Source: Amycolatopsis sp.
GTDB lineage: Bacteria > Actinomycetota > Actinomycetes > Mycobacteriales > Pseudonocardiaceae
Direction: 5' to 3'
Assembly: GCF_025464955.1 (NCBI RefSeq)
Contig: NZ_JAODNM010000118.1
Coordinates: 1 to 64,000, forward strand
Length of the DNA stretch: 64,000 bases
Of the stretch, positions 53,535 through 62,265 are shown piece by piece; position 1 is the first letter of the stretch; the number at the start of each line of letters is the position of its first letter. A program made the translations under genes and the position numbers. The notes beneath the pieces were generated by a model. The model saw nothing but the letters and a program-made list of their open reading frames with translations. It ran no database searches and was not told where the DNA came from.

Positions 53535-54476
53535 GTGCGGGCGTCGCCGGATCCGTCCATCGTGCGGATCGACGGTCCCTGGACCCATCGCGACGTGTCC
53601 GCGAACGGCATCCGCCTGCACGTCGCCGAGCTCGGCAGCGGGCCGATGGTGTTGCTGCTGCACGGCTTCGGCGAGTTCTGGTGGACGTGGCACCACCAGC
53701 TGGAGGCACTCGCCGACGCGGGCTATCGTGCTGTCGCCGTCGATCTGCGCGGCTACGGCGATTCCGACAAGCCGCCGCGCGGGTACGACGCCTGGACGCT
53801 CGCCGGTGACGTCGCGGGGCTGATCCGCTCGCTCGGCGCGCGCAAGGCGCACCTCGTCGGGCATGCCTGGGGCGGGATGCTGGCGCTGACGGCCGCGGCG
53901 CTGCACCTTCGCGTCGTCGAGTCCGTCACCGTCATCGGTTCGGCGCATCCGCTCGCACTGCGCTCCTCGATCTCGCACACCGCGTTGAGGCGCAAAAGGA
54001 CCAACCAAGCCCGCGCGATGGCGCATCTGTTCCGCTTCCAGGTCCCGATGGCACCCGAACGCTGGCTGGTCAAGGACGACGCCGCCGCCGTCGGCGCCCT
54101 GTTCCGCGACTGGTCCGGTCCACAGTGGACGAAGACCGCGGACTTCGACGCCGCGATGACGAACTTCCGGCAGGCGATGCTCGTGGCGGGCGTACCGCAC
54201 AGCGCGCTCGAGTACTACCGCTGGGCGTTCCGCGCGCAGTTCCGTGGCGAAGGCAAGCGGTTCACCGACGCCGTCGGCACGAGGGTGTCCGCGCCGGTCC
54301 TTCAGCTGCACGGCAGCGCGGACCCGTGTGTGCTCCCGGAGACCGCCACGGCGTCCGCGCCGTGGCTCGGTCCGCACTCGCCACTGACCACTTGGGACGG
54401 CGTCGGCCACTTCCCGCACCTGGAAGCCCCGGCCGCCACCAACGACGCCCTCCTGACTTTCCTCACCAAACCCTAA
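53535..54476 (+). CDS. Epoxide-hydrolase-like alpha/beta protein
   Basis: 313 aa, EphE-like (Rv3670 position). LLLHGFGEFWWTWHHQLEAL oxyanion region, DLRGYGDSDKPPRGYD, and GHAWGGMLA at the nucleophile elbow. The nucleophile position, Asp in epoxide hydrolases (GHDWGG), is Ala. The C-terminal His (VGHFPHLEAP) and Asp (GSADPCV) remain. Catalysis by the normal route is doubtful. 17 bp after the holin-like gene. Confidence 0.85.
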   Translation: MRASPDPSIVRIDGPWTHRDVSANGIRLHVAELGSGPMVLLLHGFGEFWWTWHHQLEALADAGYRAVAVDLRGYGDSDKPPRGYDAWTLAGDVAGLIRSLGARKAHLVGHAWGGMLALTAAALHLRVVESVTVIGSAHPLALRSSISHTALRRKRTNQARAMAHLFRFQVPMAPERWLVKDDAAAVGALFRDWSGPQWTKTADFDAAMTNFRQAMLVAGVPHSALEYYRWAFRAQFRGEGKRFTDAVGTRVSAPVLQLHGSADPCVLPETATASAPWLGPHSPLTTWDGVGHFPHLEAPAATNDALLTFLTKP

Positions 54477-54502
54477 CTCTCAAGCCCGCGGGCGCGAGGT
54501 AT

Positions 54503-54566
54503 CGCAACTCGACGGCGACTTGCGGTGCCCAAGTACTTAGCGACCGCAAGTCGACGGCGAGTTGCG
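54503..54566. repeat. 24-bp palindrome with asymmetric centre
   Basis: CGCAACTCG-ACGG-CGACTTGCGGT (54503-54526) and ACCGCAAGTCG-ACGG-CGAGTTGCG (54543-54566). All but the ACGG tetramer pair; ACGG is repeated, not inverted. The loop contains AAGTACTT. It may terminate the ephE-like gene. Confidence 0.75.
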
Positions 54567-54583
54567 AGTCCAGATTCTCGCAC

Positions 54584-54730
54584 TCAACGCATCGGGTGAG
54601 CCTGGAAGAAGGACCACATCGTCTTGTTCGCGTCGATCGCGTTCGACTGCGGGCCGAGGATCGTGACCAGGGCCGGCGGCAGAGTGGGACCGCCCGGCCA
54701 TTCGTGACCCTCACCCGTGACGGTACTTTC
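54584..54730 (-). pseudogene. C-terminal fragment of PHB-depolymerase/LpqC-like esterase
   Basis: The minus-strand frame reads TVTGEGHEWPGGP, then ILGPQSNAIDANKTMWSFF and a stop. GxGHxWPGG..IDAxxxxWxFF is the C-terminus of PHB-depolymerase-family esterases, including the catalytic His. Nothing upstream in frame belongs to that family. It is a decayed remnant joined to the following one. Confidence 0.65.
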
Positions 54731-54740
54731 GTACTCCTCA

Positions 54741-55307
54741 TCAGCTACCCAGACCCGCGTGCAATTCGTTGAGTACGGCGGCACCCTGTTGGGGGTCCTG
54801 GAGCATCCACCCATGCCCGAGCCCGGCCAGCACCGCTTCCTTCGCCCCGAACCGCACGGCCGACCGGTGTGCCAGGACGGGCCCGCCGACATAGGGGTCC
54901 TCGGTCGCGCTGATGACGAGCCCCGGACGTCGTTCAGCCAGCTCCAGCTCGACTCCCCAGTCGCCGACGGCGGGTTGCAGCGCCGAGCGGTACAGCGCCA
55001 GAATGCAGGTGGCCATCTCCGGGCCGCCGGCCTTGGCCGAAGCCTCCGCCGCCTCGGCGGTCATCCCGAGCGCGATGGACCCCGCGATCTGCTCTTCGAG
55101 GGGCGCGCCGAACATCGCGTCGACCGTGGCTTCACCCGCACCCGGTGTCTGCCAGAGCTGGGCGAGGTCGTGCCACACGTAGTTCGGATCGGGACCGCCG
55201 GCTACGTCGCTGCACCAGGAACGGATGAGATCGGGCCGCAGGGCCACGACACGCTGCACGTGGTTGCCGCCCCAGTCGTGCCCGACCAGGTCGATCGGGC
55301 CCTCGCT
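54741..55307 (-). pseudogene. N-terminally truncated alpha/beta hydrolase
   Basis: Starts just after the marP stop with EGPIDLVGHDWGGNHVQRVVALRP, a canonical GHDWGG nucleophile elbow, and runs to an end with ATEDPYVGG (acid) and GLGHGWMLQDP (His). The first ~90 residues of a normal enzyme are missing. It is in the same frame as marP, separated only by the TAA. A GTG at 55259 could start a useless 172-aa product. Confidence 0.8.
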
Positions 55308-56492
55308 TTAGGCGGCGCAGGAGCCGGTGCTGACTTCGGCGCTCTGTGCCCTGGCCGTGTTGGCCTCCGAACGAATCTGGTCCGCCGTCAGGGTGAAGCC
55401 GGTGTCCGGGTCCTCGACGGCCGCGCCGAACACCAGGCCGATCACCTGCCCGGACGGATCGATCATCGGGCCGCCGGAGTTCCCGCTGTGGATCTGCGCG
55501 CGCACGGTGAAGACGTCGCGCTGCACGGTGTTCGCTTCGTAGATGTCCGGCCCGCGCAACGTGATCCGGCTGCGGACACGGGCCGGAGTCGCCTTGTACG
55601 GACCGTCGAGCGGGTAACCGAGGACGATCGAACTGTCGCCTGACTGCGCCGCCTGGGCGGCAAGCTGCAACGGTGGCGCTTGGAGCCGAGGCACGGCAAG
55701 CACCGCGATATCGACCTCGGGGTTGAAGTACACAACCCGAGCCGCGTACCTGCCCTCGGTAGTCTCGACGGCGACGACGTCGGTACCGGCGACGACGTGG
55801 GCGTTGGTCATCACCCGCTGCGGAGCGACGACGAACCCACTGCCCTCCAACGCGCGCGAGCACGAAGTCGCGTTACCGCGGATCTTCACCACGCTGGGAT
55901 GCACCTGGCCGACGATCTGGCTGTTCTGCAACGCGACGTCAGGCGGCCCGGTGTCGGCGGACGGCGCCTTCTCGAACGGCTGCACGATCGACGGAAACCC
56001 GGATTCGTCGAGCAGCTTCCGCAGCTGGCTGGGAAAGCCCTGCGCGGCCGCGGGCATCGCGTCGTTGACGCCGCCGAGCACGACCGAACTGTTGATCGCC
56101 TTGGCCAGCCCCGGCAAGCCGGACACCGTCGTCAGCGGGGTCGCGATGAGCCACGCGACGACGAACACCACGGCGGACTGCACGATCGCACCGAGGGTCT
56201 TGTCCACTCCGGACAGTTTGTCCGGGTTGATCTTCTGCCGGAGCTTGCGTCCGGACCAGACACCGAGCGTCTCCCCGAGCGCGACCAGGAACACCACGGT
56301 GGCCACCGCGAACGCGACCTTCATCGCGGGATTGCTGAACAGACCGACGATCAGCGGGGCGAGCTTGATCCCCAGCACCGCACCGAGCACCACGCCGATC
56401 AGCGACGGCAGCGCGATGATGACTCCCTGGTACGCACCGGAAACGGCCGCCAGCACCGCCAGCAGGAGGACCAGTACATCGACCCAGTTCAA
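55308..56492 (-). CDS. marP: Membrane serine protease MarP
   Basis: 394 aa. N-terminal four-span colicin-V-production-like domain (residues 1-170), then a periplasmic trypsin domain: His in NAHVVAGTDVVAV, Asp in VDIAVLAV, Ser in GNSGGPMI. Two Cys (TSCSRALEG and near the C-terminus STGSCAA) match the disulphide that controls the M. tuberculosis enzyme (acid resistance). TTG start, RBS AGGA. 6 bp from the NUDIX gene. Confidence 0.93.
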   Translation of the reverse strand: MNWVDVLVLLLAVLAAVSGAYQGVIIALPSLIGVVLGAVLGIKLAPLIVGLFSNPAMKVAFAVATVVFLVALGETLGVWSGRKLRQKINPDKLSGVDKTLGAIVQSAVVFVVAWLIATPLTTVSGLPGLAKAINSSVVLGGVNDAMPAAAQGFPSQLRKLLDESGFPSIVQPFEKAPSADTGPPDVALQNSQIVGQVHPSVVKIRGNATSCSRALEGSGFVVAPQRVMTNAHVVAGTDVVAVETTEGRYAARVVYFNPEVDIAVLAVPRLQAPPLQLAAQAAQSGDSSIVLGYPLDGPYKATPARVRSRITLRGPDIYEANTVQRDVFTVRAQIHSGNSGGPMIDPSGQVIGLVFGAAVEDPDTGFTLTADQIRSEANTARAQSAEVSTGSCAA

Positions 56493-56498
56493 GGTGTC

Positions 56499-57224
56499 CT
56501 ACTCCCGGTGGGTTTCGTCGCCGACCGTTTTCACGATCCGGGCTTCGTGTTCGGCCAACGCTACGTCAAGGTCCCGGACGTCGCCCGTGTCCCAGTCCCG
56601 TTCCCAGCCGCCTAGGGTAAGCAGCACCGACAGCAGGCCGGCGGTGAAGCCCCAGACGAACAGGCCGTCGACCTCGAAGACCGGCCCTTTCCAGCCCCTG
56701 CCCGCTTTCTGCACCTGGTAGCGGTTGGCTGGGTCGACCAGATCGGCGATCGCGACCCTGGCCACCGACGCCGTCTCGCCGAAATCGACAGCACGGACGG
56801 GCGAGGGTTTTTCCCAGTGCGCGAGCACCGGCGTCACGGCGAAACTCGACACCGGCACGAACAACTCCGGCAGTACCGCGACCGGACGCACCCCGGCCGG
56901 GTCGACGCCGGTCTCCTCCTCTGCCTCACGCAACGCCGTGCCGACCGGGCCGCCGTCGCCGTCTTCGGCGCCACCGCCAGGAAAGGCGACCTGGCCGGCG
57001 TGCGAACCGAGCGTGTCGGCGCGCCGCAGCAGGAGAACATCCGGCCCGCTTTCGGCGTCACGCTCGCCGAACAGCACGAGCACGGAGGCCGGCCGAGTGA
57101 AGCTGCCTTCAGGCGCGCTGAAGCGTGTGAACGAGCGAGAGTCGAGTTCGGCGCTGACCTCGACCAGCGGCCGCAACCAGCCGGGAACCGAGTCGGCGTC
57201 GACGAGAGGGCCTACTTCACCCAT
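56499..57224 (-). CDS. NUDIX hydrolase, CoA pyrophosphatase type
   Basis: About 241 aa. NudL/Rv3672c-like: QVAFPGGGAEDGDGGPVGTALREAEEETGVDP is the CoAse NUDIX box with metal ligands REAEEE. Likely hydrolyses CoA or other nucleotide diphosphates. ATG 57224 with GGAGG 9 nt upstream; an in-frame TTG at 57233 touches that site. Overlaps the thioredoxin-like gene by 8 bp. Confidence 0.9.
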   Translation of the reverse strand: MGEVGPLVDADSVPGWLRPLVEVSAELDSRSFTRFSAPEGSFTRPASVLVLFGERDAESGPDVLLLRRADTLGSHAGQVAFPGGGAEDGDGGPVGTALREAEEETGVDPAGVRPVAVLPELFVPVSSFAVTPVLAHWEKPSPVRAVDFGETASVARVAIADLVDPANRYQVQKAGRGWKGPVFEVDGLFVWGFTAGLLSVLLTLGGWERDWDTGDVRDLDVALAEHEARIVKTVGDETHRE

Positions 57225-57813
57225 GAAGGCCAACCTCCACTGCCGTGCGCACCTGGTCAGTGTTGTCGAAGACCCGTGGGTTCGAGATGAACCGCACCTG
57301 CCCGTCCGCGGTCACCAGGTACGACGCGGGCAGCGTGGGCGGCACCTTGAGCGCGGTGCGGACCGGCCCGGTGTTGTCCACGCCGTCGAAAATCGACGGC
57401 AGGTGCACCCCGAGCGACGTCAGCAGGCTCAGCCCGTCCGCCGCCGAACTCGCCACCTGCACCTCCAAGACACCCACCGCGCCCGGTTGCGCGGCGTAAG
57501 CGGCCAGCACCGGGAGTTCGGTCTTGCACGGTACGCACCAGGTGGCCCAGACGTTCACCAGCGTCGGCCGACCGGCCAGCGCCGTGCCGACGTCGACCGT
57601 CGAACCGTCGCCGAGGCACGGGACCGAGACGCCGCTCAGCTGCTTGACCTCGCCTGTCCCGCGTGGACACGCGGCGAGCGCGGCCTTCGCCCTGGCCTGG
57701 CCGAGGTCCGCGGTGATCTTGACCGACTTGTCCCCGCCCCGCGGCAGGAACGCGACGATCGCCGCCAGCACCAGGACGGCGACGGCGACGGCCCATTTGG
57801 TGACTGTGGTCAA
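57217..57813 (-). CDS. TlpA-like membrane-anchored thioredoxin
   Basis: About 198 aa. N-terminal signal-anchor ([18 protein letters not shown]), then thioredoxin fold with [18 protein letters not shown] (active CVPC, about residue 98), and cis-Pro in [10 protein letters not shown]. Extra Cys at about 52 and 67. Reduces extracytoplasmic disulphides or aids cytochrome maturation. TTG start overlaps the nth stop (TTGA). Confidence 0.88.
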   Translation of the reverse strand: MTTVTKWAVAVAVLVLAAIVAFLPRGGDKSVKITADLGQARAKAALAACPRGTGEVKQLSGVSVPCLGDGSTVDVGTALAGRPTLVNVWATWCVPCKTELPVLAAYAAQPGAVGVLEVQVASSAADGLSLLTSLGVHLPSIFDGVDNTGPVRTALKVPPTLPASYLVTADGQVRFISNPRVFDNTDQVRTAVEVGLHG

Positions 57814-58604
57814 GGCTTGGTCACCATGGCGAGCAGGTGGTCTCGTTCCTCGCCCTTCACCAGCTTCGCCGCTTCCTCGAACCCGGTCGGGCCGGTGCCG
57901 AACGACGGGCAGTCCTTCGCGAGCGGACATGCTCCGCACGCGGGCTTCTTGGCATGGCAGACCCGGCGTCCATGGAAGATCACCCGGTGTGACAGCAGCG
58001 TCCATTCCTTGCGGGGGATCAGCTCGCCGATCGCGTGCTCGACCTTCACCGGGTCCTCGAGCTCGGTCCAGCCCCAGCGGCGAACGAGCCTGCCGAAATG
58101 CGTGTCTACCGTGATCCCCGGCACACCGAAGGCGTCTCCGAGGACCACGTTTGCGGTCTTTCGGCCCACTCCTGGCAGCTTCACGAGCTCCTTGAGCTTG
58201 CCGGGAACTTCGCCCTCGTAGTCCTCGACGAGCTTGGCTCCGAGACCCATCAGCGAGTTCGCCTTGGCGCGGTAGAACCCCGTCCGCCGGATGAGTTCCT
58301 CCAGCTCAGCGCGGTCGGCGCCGGCGTAGTCGGCGGCCGTGCGGTAACGCTTGAACAGCGCCGGCGTGGCCAGGTTGACGCCCTTGTCGGTGCTCTGCGC
58401 GGACAGCACGACAGCCACGAGCAATTCGAGCGGAGTCGTGAAGTCCAGCTCGCAGTGCGCGCCCGGATACATCTCGTCGAGGCAACGTTTCATTCGGCGA
58501 GCGCGTCTCACCAAGGCAAGGCGGCTTTCTTCCACGTTCTTCCGCCCGGCCGGTGATCGGCGAGCGTCACCCTTCAGGGGGGCATTACCGGCTGCAGAAG
58601 GCAC
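57810..58604 (-). CDS. nth: Endonuclease III
   Basis: 264 aa DNA glycosylase/AP lyase for oxidised pyrimidines. Hh[18 protein letters not shown] with catalytic Lys, Asp in [11 protein letters not shown], and the 4Fe-4S motif C-x6-C-x2-C-x5-C ([17 protein letters not shown]). The GTG start is leaderless: TAGGCT 6 nt upstream. The first ~25 residues are low-complexity and may not be essential. Confidence 0.95.
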   Translation of the reverse strand: MPSAAGNAPLKGDARRSPAGRKNVEESRLALVRRARRMKRCLDEMYPGAHCELDFTTPLELLVAVVLSAQSTDKGVNLATPALFKRYRTAADYAGADRAELEELIRRTGFYRAKANSLMGLGAKLVEDYEGEVPGKLKELVKLPGVGRKTANVVLGDAFGVPGITVDTHFGRLVRRWGWTELEDPVKVEHAIGELIPRKEWTLLSHRVIFHGRRVCHAKKPACGACPLAKDCPSFGTGPTGFEEAAKLVKGEERDHLLAMVTKP

Positions 58605-58705
58605 CCCGATAGCCTACGGGCGCCATCGGACGAGCCAGTGGGAGCACCCGCGGGTCGACGGCCGACACGCCACAAGCACGACCCTGGCGCAAAGATCGAG
58701 CCGCC

Positions 58706-58978
58706 ATGAGCGAGGATCTGGAGTCAATGACAGTCTGGTTTGTGATCCTGGTACCGCTGGTGATCATGTTCTTCGCCCTGTTCATGGAGCGCGTCGAACG
58801 TCGCTTGCGGCACGTCGCGGTGCAGGAAAACGAAGTCGAAGAGTTTCTCGAGCAGGCCCAGCCCAACGAGGTCAAAGCGCTCTACGGGCACGGGATCGGC
58901 CGAGCGCTCGAGCTGTTCCGGCTCCGCCGGCTCGGCGGTCGAGCGGCCAAGCTACGGACGCGACGCGTACGGGGCTAG
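58706..58978 (+). CDS. Small membrane protein, Rv3675-like
   Basis: 90 aa. One membrane span (VWFVILVPLVIMFFALFME) followed by an amphipathic, basic tail ending RTRRVRG. Conserved between nth and crp in actinobacteria; function unknown. Confidence 0.75.
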   Translation: MSEDLESMTVWFVILVPLVIMFFALFMERVERRLRHVAVQENEVEEFLEQAQPNEVKALYGHGIGRALELFRLRRLGGRAAKLRTRRVRG

Positions 58979-59135
58979 GCTCCACTGTCGAGTGAGATCG
59001 TTTTCGGTGGCAGCGCCCCTACCGGCGCGCCAACGGGCGGTCTCACCAGCACGACCTACACTGCACGAAGTGATCGGCGACACGCGGTCCCCTCCCTTGA
59101 GGATCGTGGTCGTCTCTCGATGAGGAGGCACCGAG

Positions 59136-59810
59136 GTGGACGAAACCCTGGCACGCGCGGGCATCTTCCAGGGTGTGGAGCCGGCAGCCGCCGAGGCGCT
59201 CGCACAGACCTTGGAGTCCGTTGATTTCCCCCGCGGCCACGTCATCTTCAACGAAGGCGAACCCGGCGACAAGCTGTACATCATCCAGTCGGGCAAGGTG
59301 AAGATCGGGCGCAAGTCGCCCGACGGCCGCGAAAACCTGCTGGGCATCTTCGGACCGTCGGACATGTTCGGCGAACTGTCCATTTTCGACCCCGGCCCCC
59401 GCACGTCGAGCGCGACGACGGTGACCGAGGTCCGCGCGGTGACGATGGACCGCCCGGCACTGCGGCAGTGGATCTCGACCAGGCCGGAGATCGCGGAGCA
59501 GCTGCTACGCGTCGTCGCCCGGCGCCTGCGCCGGACGAACAACATGGTCGCCGAGCTGATCTTCACCGACGTCCCGGGCCGTGTCGCCCGCGCGCTGCTC
59601 CAGCTCGCGCAGCGGTTCGGCAGCCAGGAAGCCGGCCTCCTCCGGGTCACCCACGACCTGACGCAGGAAGAGATCGCCCAGTACGTCGGCGCGTCGCGCG
59701 AGACCGTCAACAAGGCGCTCGCCGACTTCGCCCACCGCGGCTGGCTCCGGCTCGAGGGCAAGAGCGTGCTCATCCTCGACCCGGAACGCCTCGCCCGCCG
59801 GGCCCGGTAG
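59136..59810 (+). CDS. crp: CRP/FNR-family regulator
   Basis: 224 aa. Cyclic-nucleotide-binding domain (residues 10-125): [52 protein letters not shown], with phosphate-binding [44 protein letters not shown]. Orthologue of Rv3676/GlxR, a global regulator responsive to cAMP. GTG start with GAGGAGG. Confidence 0.92.
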   Translation: MDETLARAGIFQGVEPAAAEALAQTLESVDFPRGHVIFNEGEPGDKLYIIQSGKVKIGRKSPDGRENLLGIFGPSDMFGELSIFDPGPRTSSATTVTEVRAVTMDRPALRQWISTRPEIAEQLLRVVARRLRRTNNMVAELIFTDVPGRVARALLQLAQRFGSQEAGLLRVTHDLTQEEIAQYVGASRETVNKALADFAHRGWLRLEGKSVLILDPERLARRAR

Positions 59811-59825
59811 TCAAGCTTTCACCTG

Positions 59826-59882
59826 GCCGTGAAGGTCACCTTTACAGCGTAAATCGCCGTGAAGGTGACCTTCACGGCTTTT
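59826..59882 (+). terminator. Terminator of crp
   Basis: 17-bp perfect stem GCCGTGAAGGTCACCTT (59826-59842) with 59862-59878, followed by TTTT. Its arms resemble the GTGAAGGCCACCTTCA palindrome at 61.9 kb. Confidence 0.88.
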
Positions 59883-59900
59883 GACGTACCCCGGACATGA

Positions 59901-59944
59901 CGAAAGGCCGGGCGCCACCCCCGACGTGGCGCACCGGCCTTTCG
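59901..59944. repeat. Second hairpin behind crp
   Basis: CGAAAGGCCGG...CCGGCCTTTCG with inner GCGCCAC...GTGGCGC and a 7-nt loop. Follows the crp terminator by 19 bp. Confidence 0.75.
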
Positions 59945-60208
59945 CTGCGCGTGGACCATCCCCCGACGATCCGCGCTCCCCACCCTCCGGACCTAAGGCC
60001 CCGACCCGTAACCGGAGGGAGTTGAGGATGTGTAACTGTCTTCAACCGTGAACGGCTTGAACCCATATTTCAAGGCCCTTCACTCTCAAGGACGCCACCC
60101 GCGACGATTCGTTGCGGCGAAACCGTCGAATTCAGCGGAGCGTTACGCAACCGAGATGCAGCTCACCGAACCCGCTGGTCAGGGTGACGCACATGACCGC
60201 CAAATAAC
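59945..60208. other. Gap between crp hairpins and MFS promoter
   Basis: About 260 bp without gene or clear motif beyond possible distal promoter sites for the MFS gene. Confidence 0.5.
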
Positions 60209-60242
60209 TGGTACTCCCGTACCAAATATTGCATACTGGTAC
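60209..60242. promoter_or_regulatory. Operator of MFS gene
   Basis: TGGTAC-TCCC-GTACCA (60209-60224) is a perfect inverted repeat; a third TGGTAC follows at 60237. CATACT at 60232-60237 is the probable -10, 7 nt before GTG, so the sites surround the promoter. Confidence 0.55.
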
Positions 60243-60244
60243 AC

Positions 60245-61510
60245 GTGTCCCAGTCCAAGCTGAAGAACGCCGAAACCCGAACGACCCTCGCCGACTACCG
60301 AGCCGCGCTGACCGCGCCCGGATCGCGCCGCCCTGCCGTCGCGTCCTTGCTCGCTCGGCTGCCGATCGCAATGATCGGGATCTCCGCGCTGCTCTACGTC
60401 CAGCGCGAGACGGGTTCGTTCGCTACGGCCGGGCTGGTTTCCGCCGCTTTGCTGATCGGCGTCTCGATCGGGGCGGTCATCCAGGGCAGGCTGATCGACC
60501 GCTTCGGGCCTACCCGGCCGCTGCTGGTGACCGCGGTCCTGTACCTGCTCACGACGTTGACCTTGGTGTTCGCGATCGAAGCACGATTGTCGACGACGAC
60601 GCTTGTCCTGTTCGCCGGGCTCACCGGCTTCACCGAGCCCATGGTCGGTTCGGCGTCGCGCGCGCTGTGGTCGCGGCTGCTCCCGGCCGGTCCGGCGCGC
60701 AACGCGGCCTTCTCCTACGAAGCCATCAGCATGGAGGTCTTCTTCATCCTCGGCCCGGGCTTCGCGGGCCTGCTCGTGGCCGCTCCCTGGGCCGGTACGG
60801 GCATGGTGATCGGTACCGCGTGCCTGATCACCGGGTCCGTGTCGTTCGCGCTGAGCCCGACCGTGCGGGCCTGGGGGCCGGCGCCCGCTGCCAAACGGCC
60901 ACTGCTGGGCGCGCTCGCCGGCTCGGGCATGCGGACGCTGGCGCTGGCCGTGCTGGGCTTCGGCATGGTGATCGGTTTCGTCGAGGTCGCCGTGCCGGCG
61001 TCGGCCACCGAAGCGGGATCTCCCACCGTCGGCGGGTTGCTGCTGTCGGCGTGGTCGATCAGCTCGGTCGGGTTCGGCGTGGCGTACAGCCTGCGCCCGT
61101 GGCCGACACCGCTCGGCAAGCGGCTGCCGATGCTGCTCGCGGCGTTCGGCGCGCTGGTGGCCCTGCTGGCGCTGCCGTCGACGCTGTGGGCGCTGGCGCT
61201 GTGCATGCTCGCGGCCGGAGCGATGATCACCCCGCAGTCGACCACGCACTCCACCACTATCGAGGTCGTCGCGCCGAAGGGCACGGCCGCCGAGGCGTTC
61301 GGCTGGGTCGTCACCGCGGTGACGCTGGGTCTGGCCATCGGCCAGGCGATCAGCGGCTTCCTGGTGGAACACGGCGGCCCGTCCGTCGCGTTCCTCGCCG
61401 CCGGCCTCGTCGGCATGGCGGTGGCGGGCCTGGTCTGGCTGCTGCGCGACACCGTGCGGCCTGTCGCCGAACCTGCACTGGCACCGGCTCTCGTCGGCGT
61501 CGGGCGCTAA
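60245..61510 (+). CDS. MFS transporter
   Basis: 421 aa with 12 predicted spans, DHA1-like. Signature FAGLTGFTEPMVGSASRALWSRLLP and QGRLIDRFGPTRPLLV between helices 2 and 3. Substrate unknown; drug or metabolite efflux fits. Start GTG 60245, leaderless. Flanked by a palindromic operator typical of a local TetR/MarR repressor, but none is adjacent. Confidence 0.85.
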   Translation: MSQSKLKNAETRTTLADYRAALTAPGSRRPAVASLLARLPIAMIGISALLYVQRETGSFATAGLVSAALLIGVSIGAVIQGRLIDRFGPTRPLLVTAVLYLLTTLTLVFAIEARLSTTTLVLFAGLTGFTEPMVGSASRALWSRLLPAGPARNAAFSYEAISMEVFFILGPGFAGLLVAAPWAGTGMVIGTACLITGSVSFALSPTVRAWGPAPAAKRPLLGALAGSGMRTLALAVLGFGMVIGFVEVAVPASATEAGSPTVGGLLLSAWSISSVGFGVAYSLRPWPTPLGKRLPMLLAAFGALVALLALPSTLWALALCMLAAGAMITPQSTTHSTTIEVVAPKGTAAEAFGWVVTAVTLGLAIGQAISGFLVEHGGPSVAFLAAGLVGMAVAGLVWLLRDTVRPVAEPALAPALVGVGR

Positions 61511-61579
61511 ACGACCACCAGACACCCTCACCAGCGAGGCTTCGGGTCCTGGTCGAGCCGGTCGTCGAGGGGTGGTCGC
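61511..61579. other. Short gap after MFS gene
   Basis: No terminator stem is obvious directly after the MFS gene. Confidence 0.4.
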
Positions 61580-61935
61580 GATGGTCACCGCCGCCTTCGT
61601 CGTCGGAGTGGTCGTCGAATCGCAAGTCGACGGTGCGATCGCCGTCCGATCGGCACGTAAACAGCGGCTGGACGAGCCGGATCCACTGCACCTGCACGCG
61701 ATACTCGACGAAGCGGCCATCAGTCGCCAGGTCGGCGGGCACGCAGTCATGCTGGAGCAGCTGAATCATCTACTCGCAATGAGCAAACGCTCGACGATCA
61801 CCGTGCAGGTGACGCCCTTCGCCGCAGGCGCGTATGGACTCTCCGCAGGAGCCTCGCTACTCAGGTGGCCAGAACAACGACTGCGTCGAGCTCGCGCTCG
61901 GAACGCGGACTCGCTTGAGGGACACCAAAAACCGG
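61580..61935 (+). pseudogene. Collapsed DUF5753 regulator/DUF397 pair
   Basis: Plus-strand sequence reads LDEAAISRQVGGHAVMLEQL, then LLAMSKRSTITVQVTPFAAG, which matches the centre of DUF5753, the C-terminal half of XRE-type regulators. After ...SAGAS the frame shifts at about 61857 and reads YSGGQNNDCVELALGTRTRL then RDTKNR, the DUF397 signature. In actinomycetes these genes are neighbours (whiJ-like system). An internal deletion and loss of the HTH leave a remnant. Confidence 0.75.
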
Positions 61936-61988
61936 ACGTGAAGGCCACCTTCACAACGAATTACGCAATGAAGGTGGCCTTCACGTCC
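61934..61988. terminator. 20-bp palindrome before mycoredoxin gene end
   Basis: GGACGTGAAGGCCACCTTCA (61934-61953) and its exact complement (61969-61988), 15-nt loop. It stands after the minus-strand redox operon and the remnant, so it may stop both. Confidence 0.82.
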
Positions 61989-61998
61989 AGTCAGAGCC

Positions 61999-62265
61999 TC
62001 AGGACTTGAGCAGCTCAGGTGCTTCGGCGCGGACGGCGGCTTCGATCTGGGCGAAGCTGGGGTTGACCAGGGCGGTCGAGCCGATGATCACCGTGGGGAC
62101 GACCTCGTTGCCATCGGCGACGGCACGCACGCGCGCGGCGGCGTCGGGGTCCTCCCAGATGTTGATCTCCTTCACCGGGAGCCCGCTGGCCATCAGCGGA
62201 CGCCGCAGGGCGCTGCAGAAACCACATCCGGGTCGCCAGTAGAACTCGATTTCCTGGGCACTCAC
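61999..62265 (-). CDS. Mycoredoxin/glutaredoxin-like protein
   Basis: 88 aa. Thioredoxin fold: EIEFYWRPGCGFCSALRRPL (CGFC active site, about residue 13), VVPTVIIGSTALVNPS with cis-Pro, EAAVRAEAPELL. Such proteins reduce mycothiol mixed disulphides in actinomycetes. GTG start overlaps the stop of the upstream gene (GTGA). The longer frame to 62328 is inside that gene. Confidence 0.87.
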   Translation of the reverse strand: MSAQEIEFYWRPGCGFCSALRRPLMASGLPVKEINIWEDPDAAARVRAVADGNEVVPTVIIGSTALVNPSFAQIEAAVRAEAPELLKS

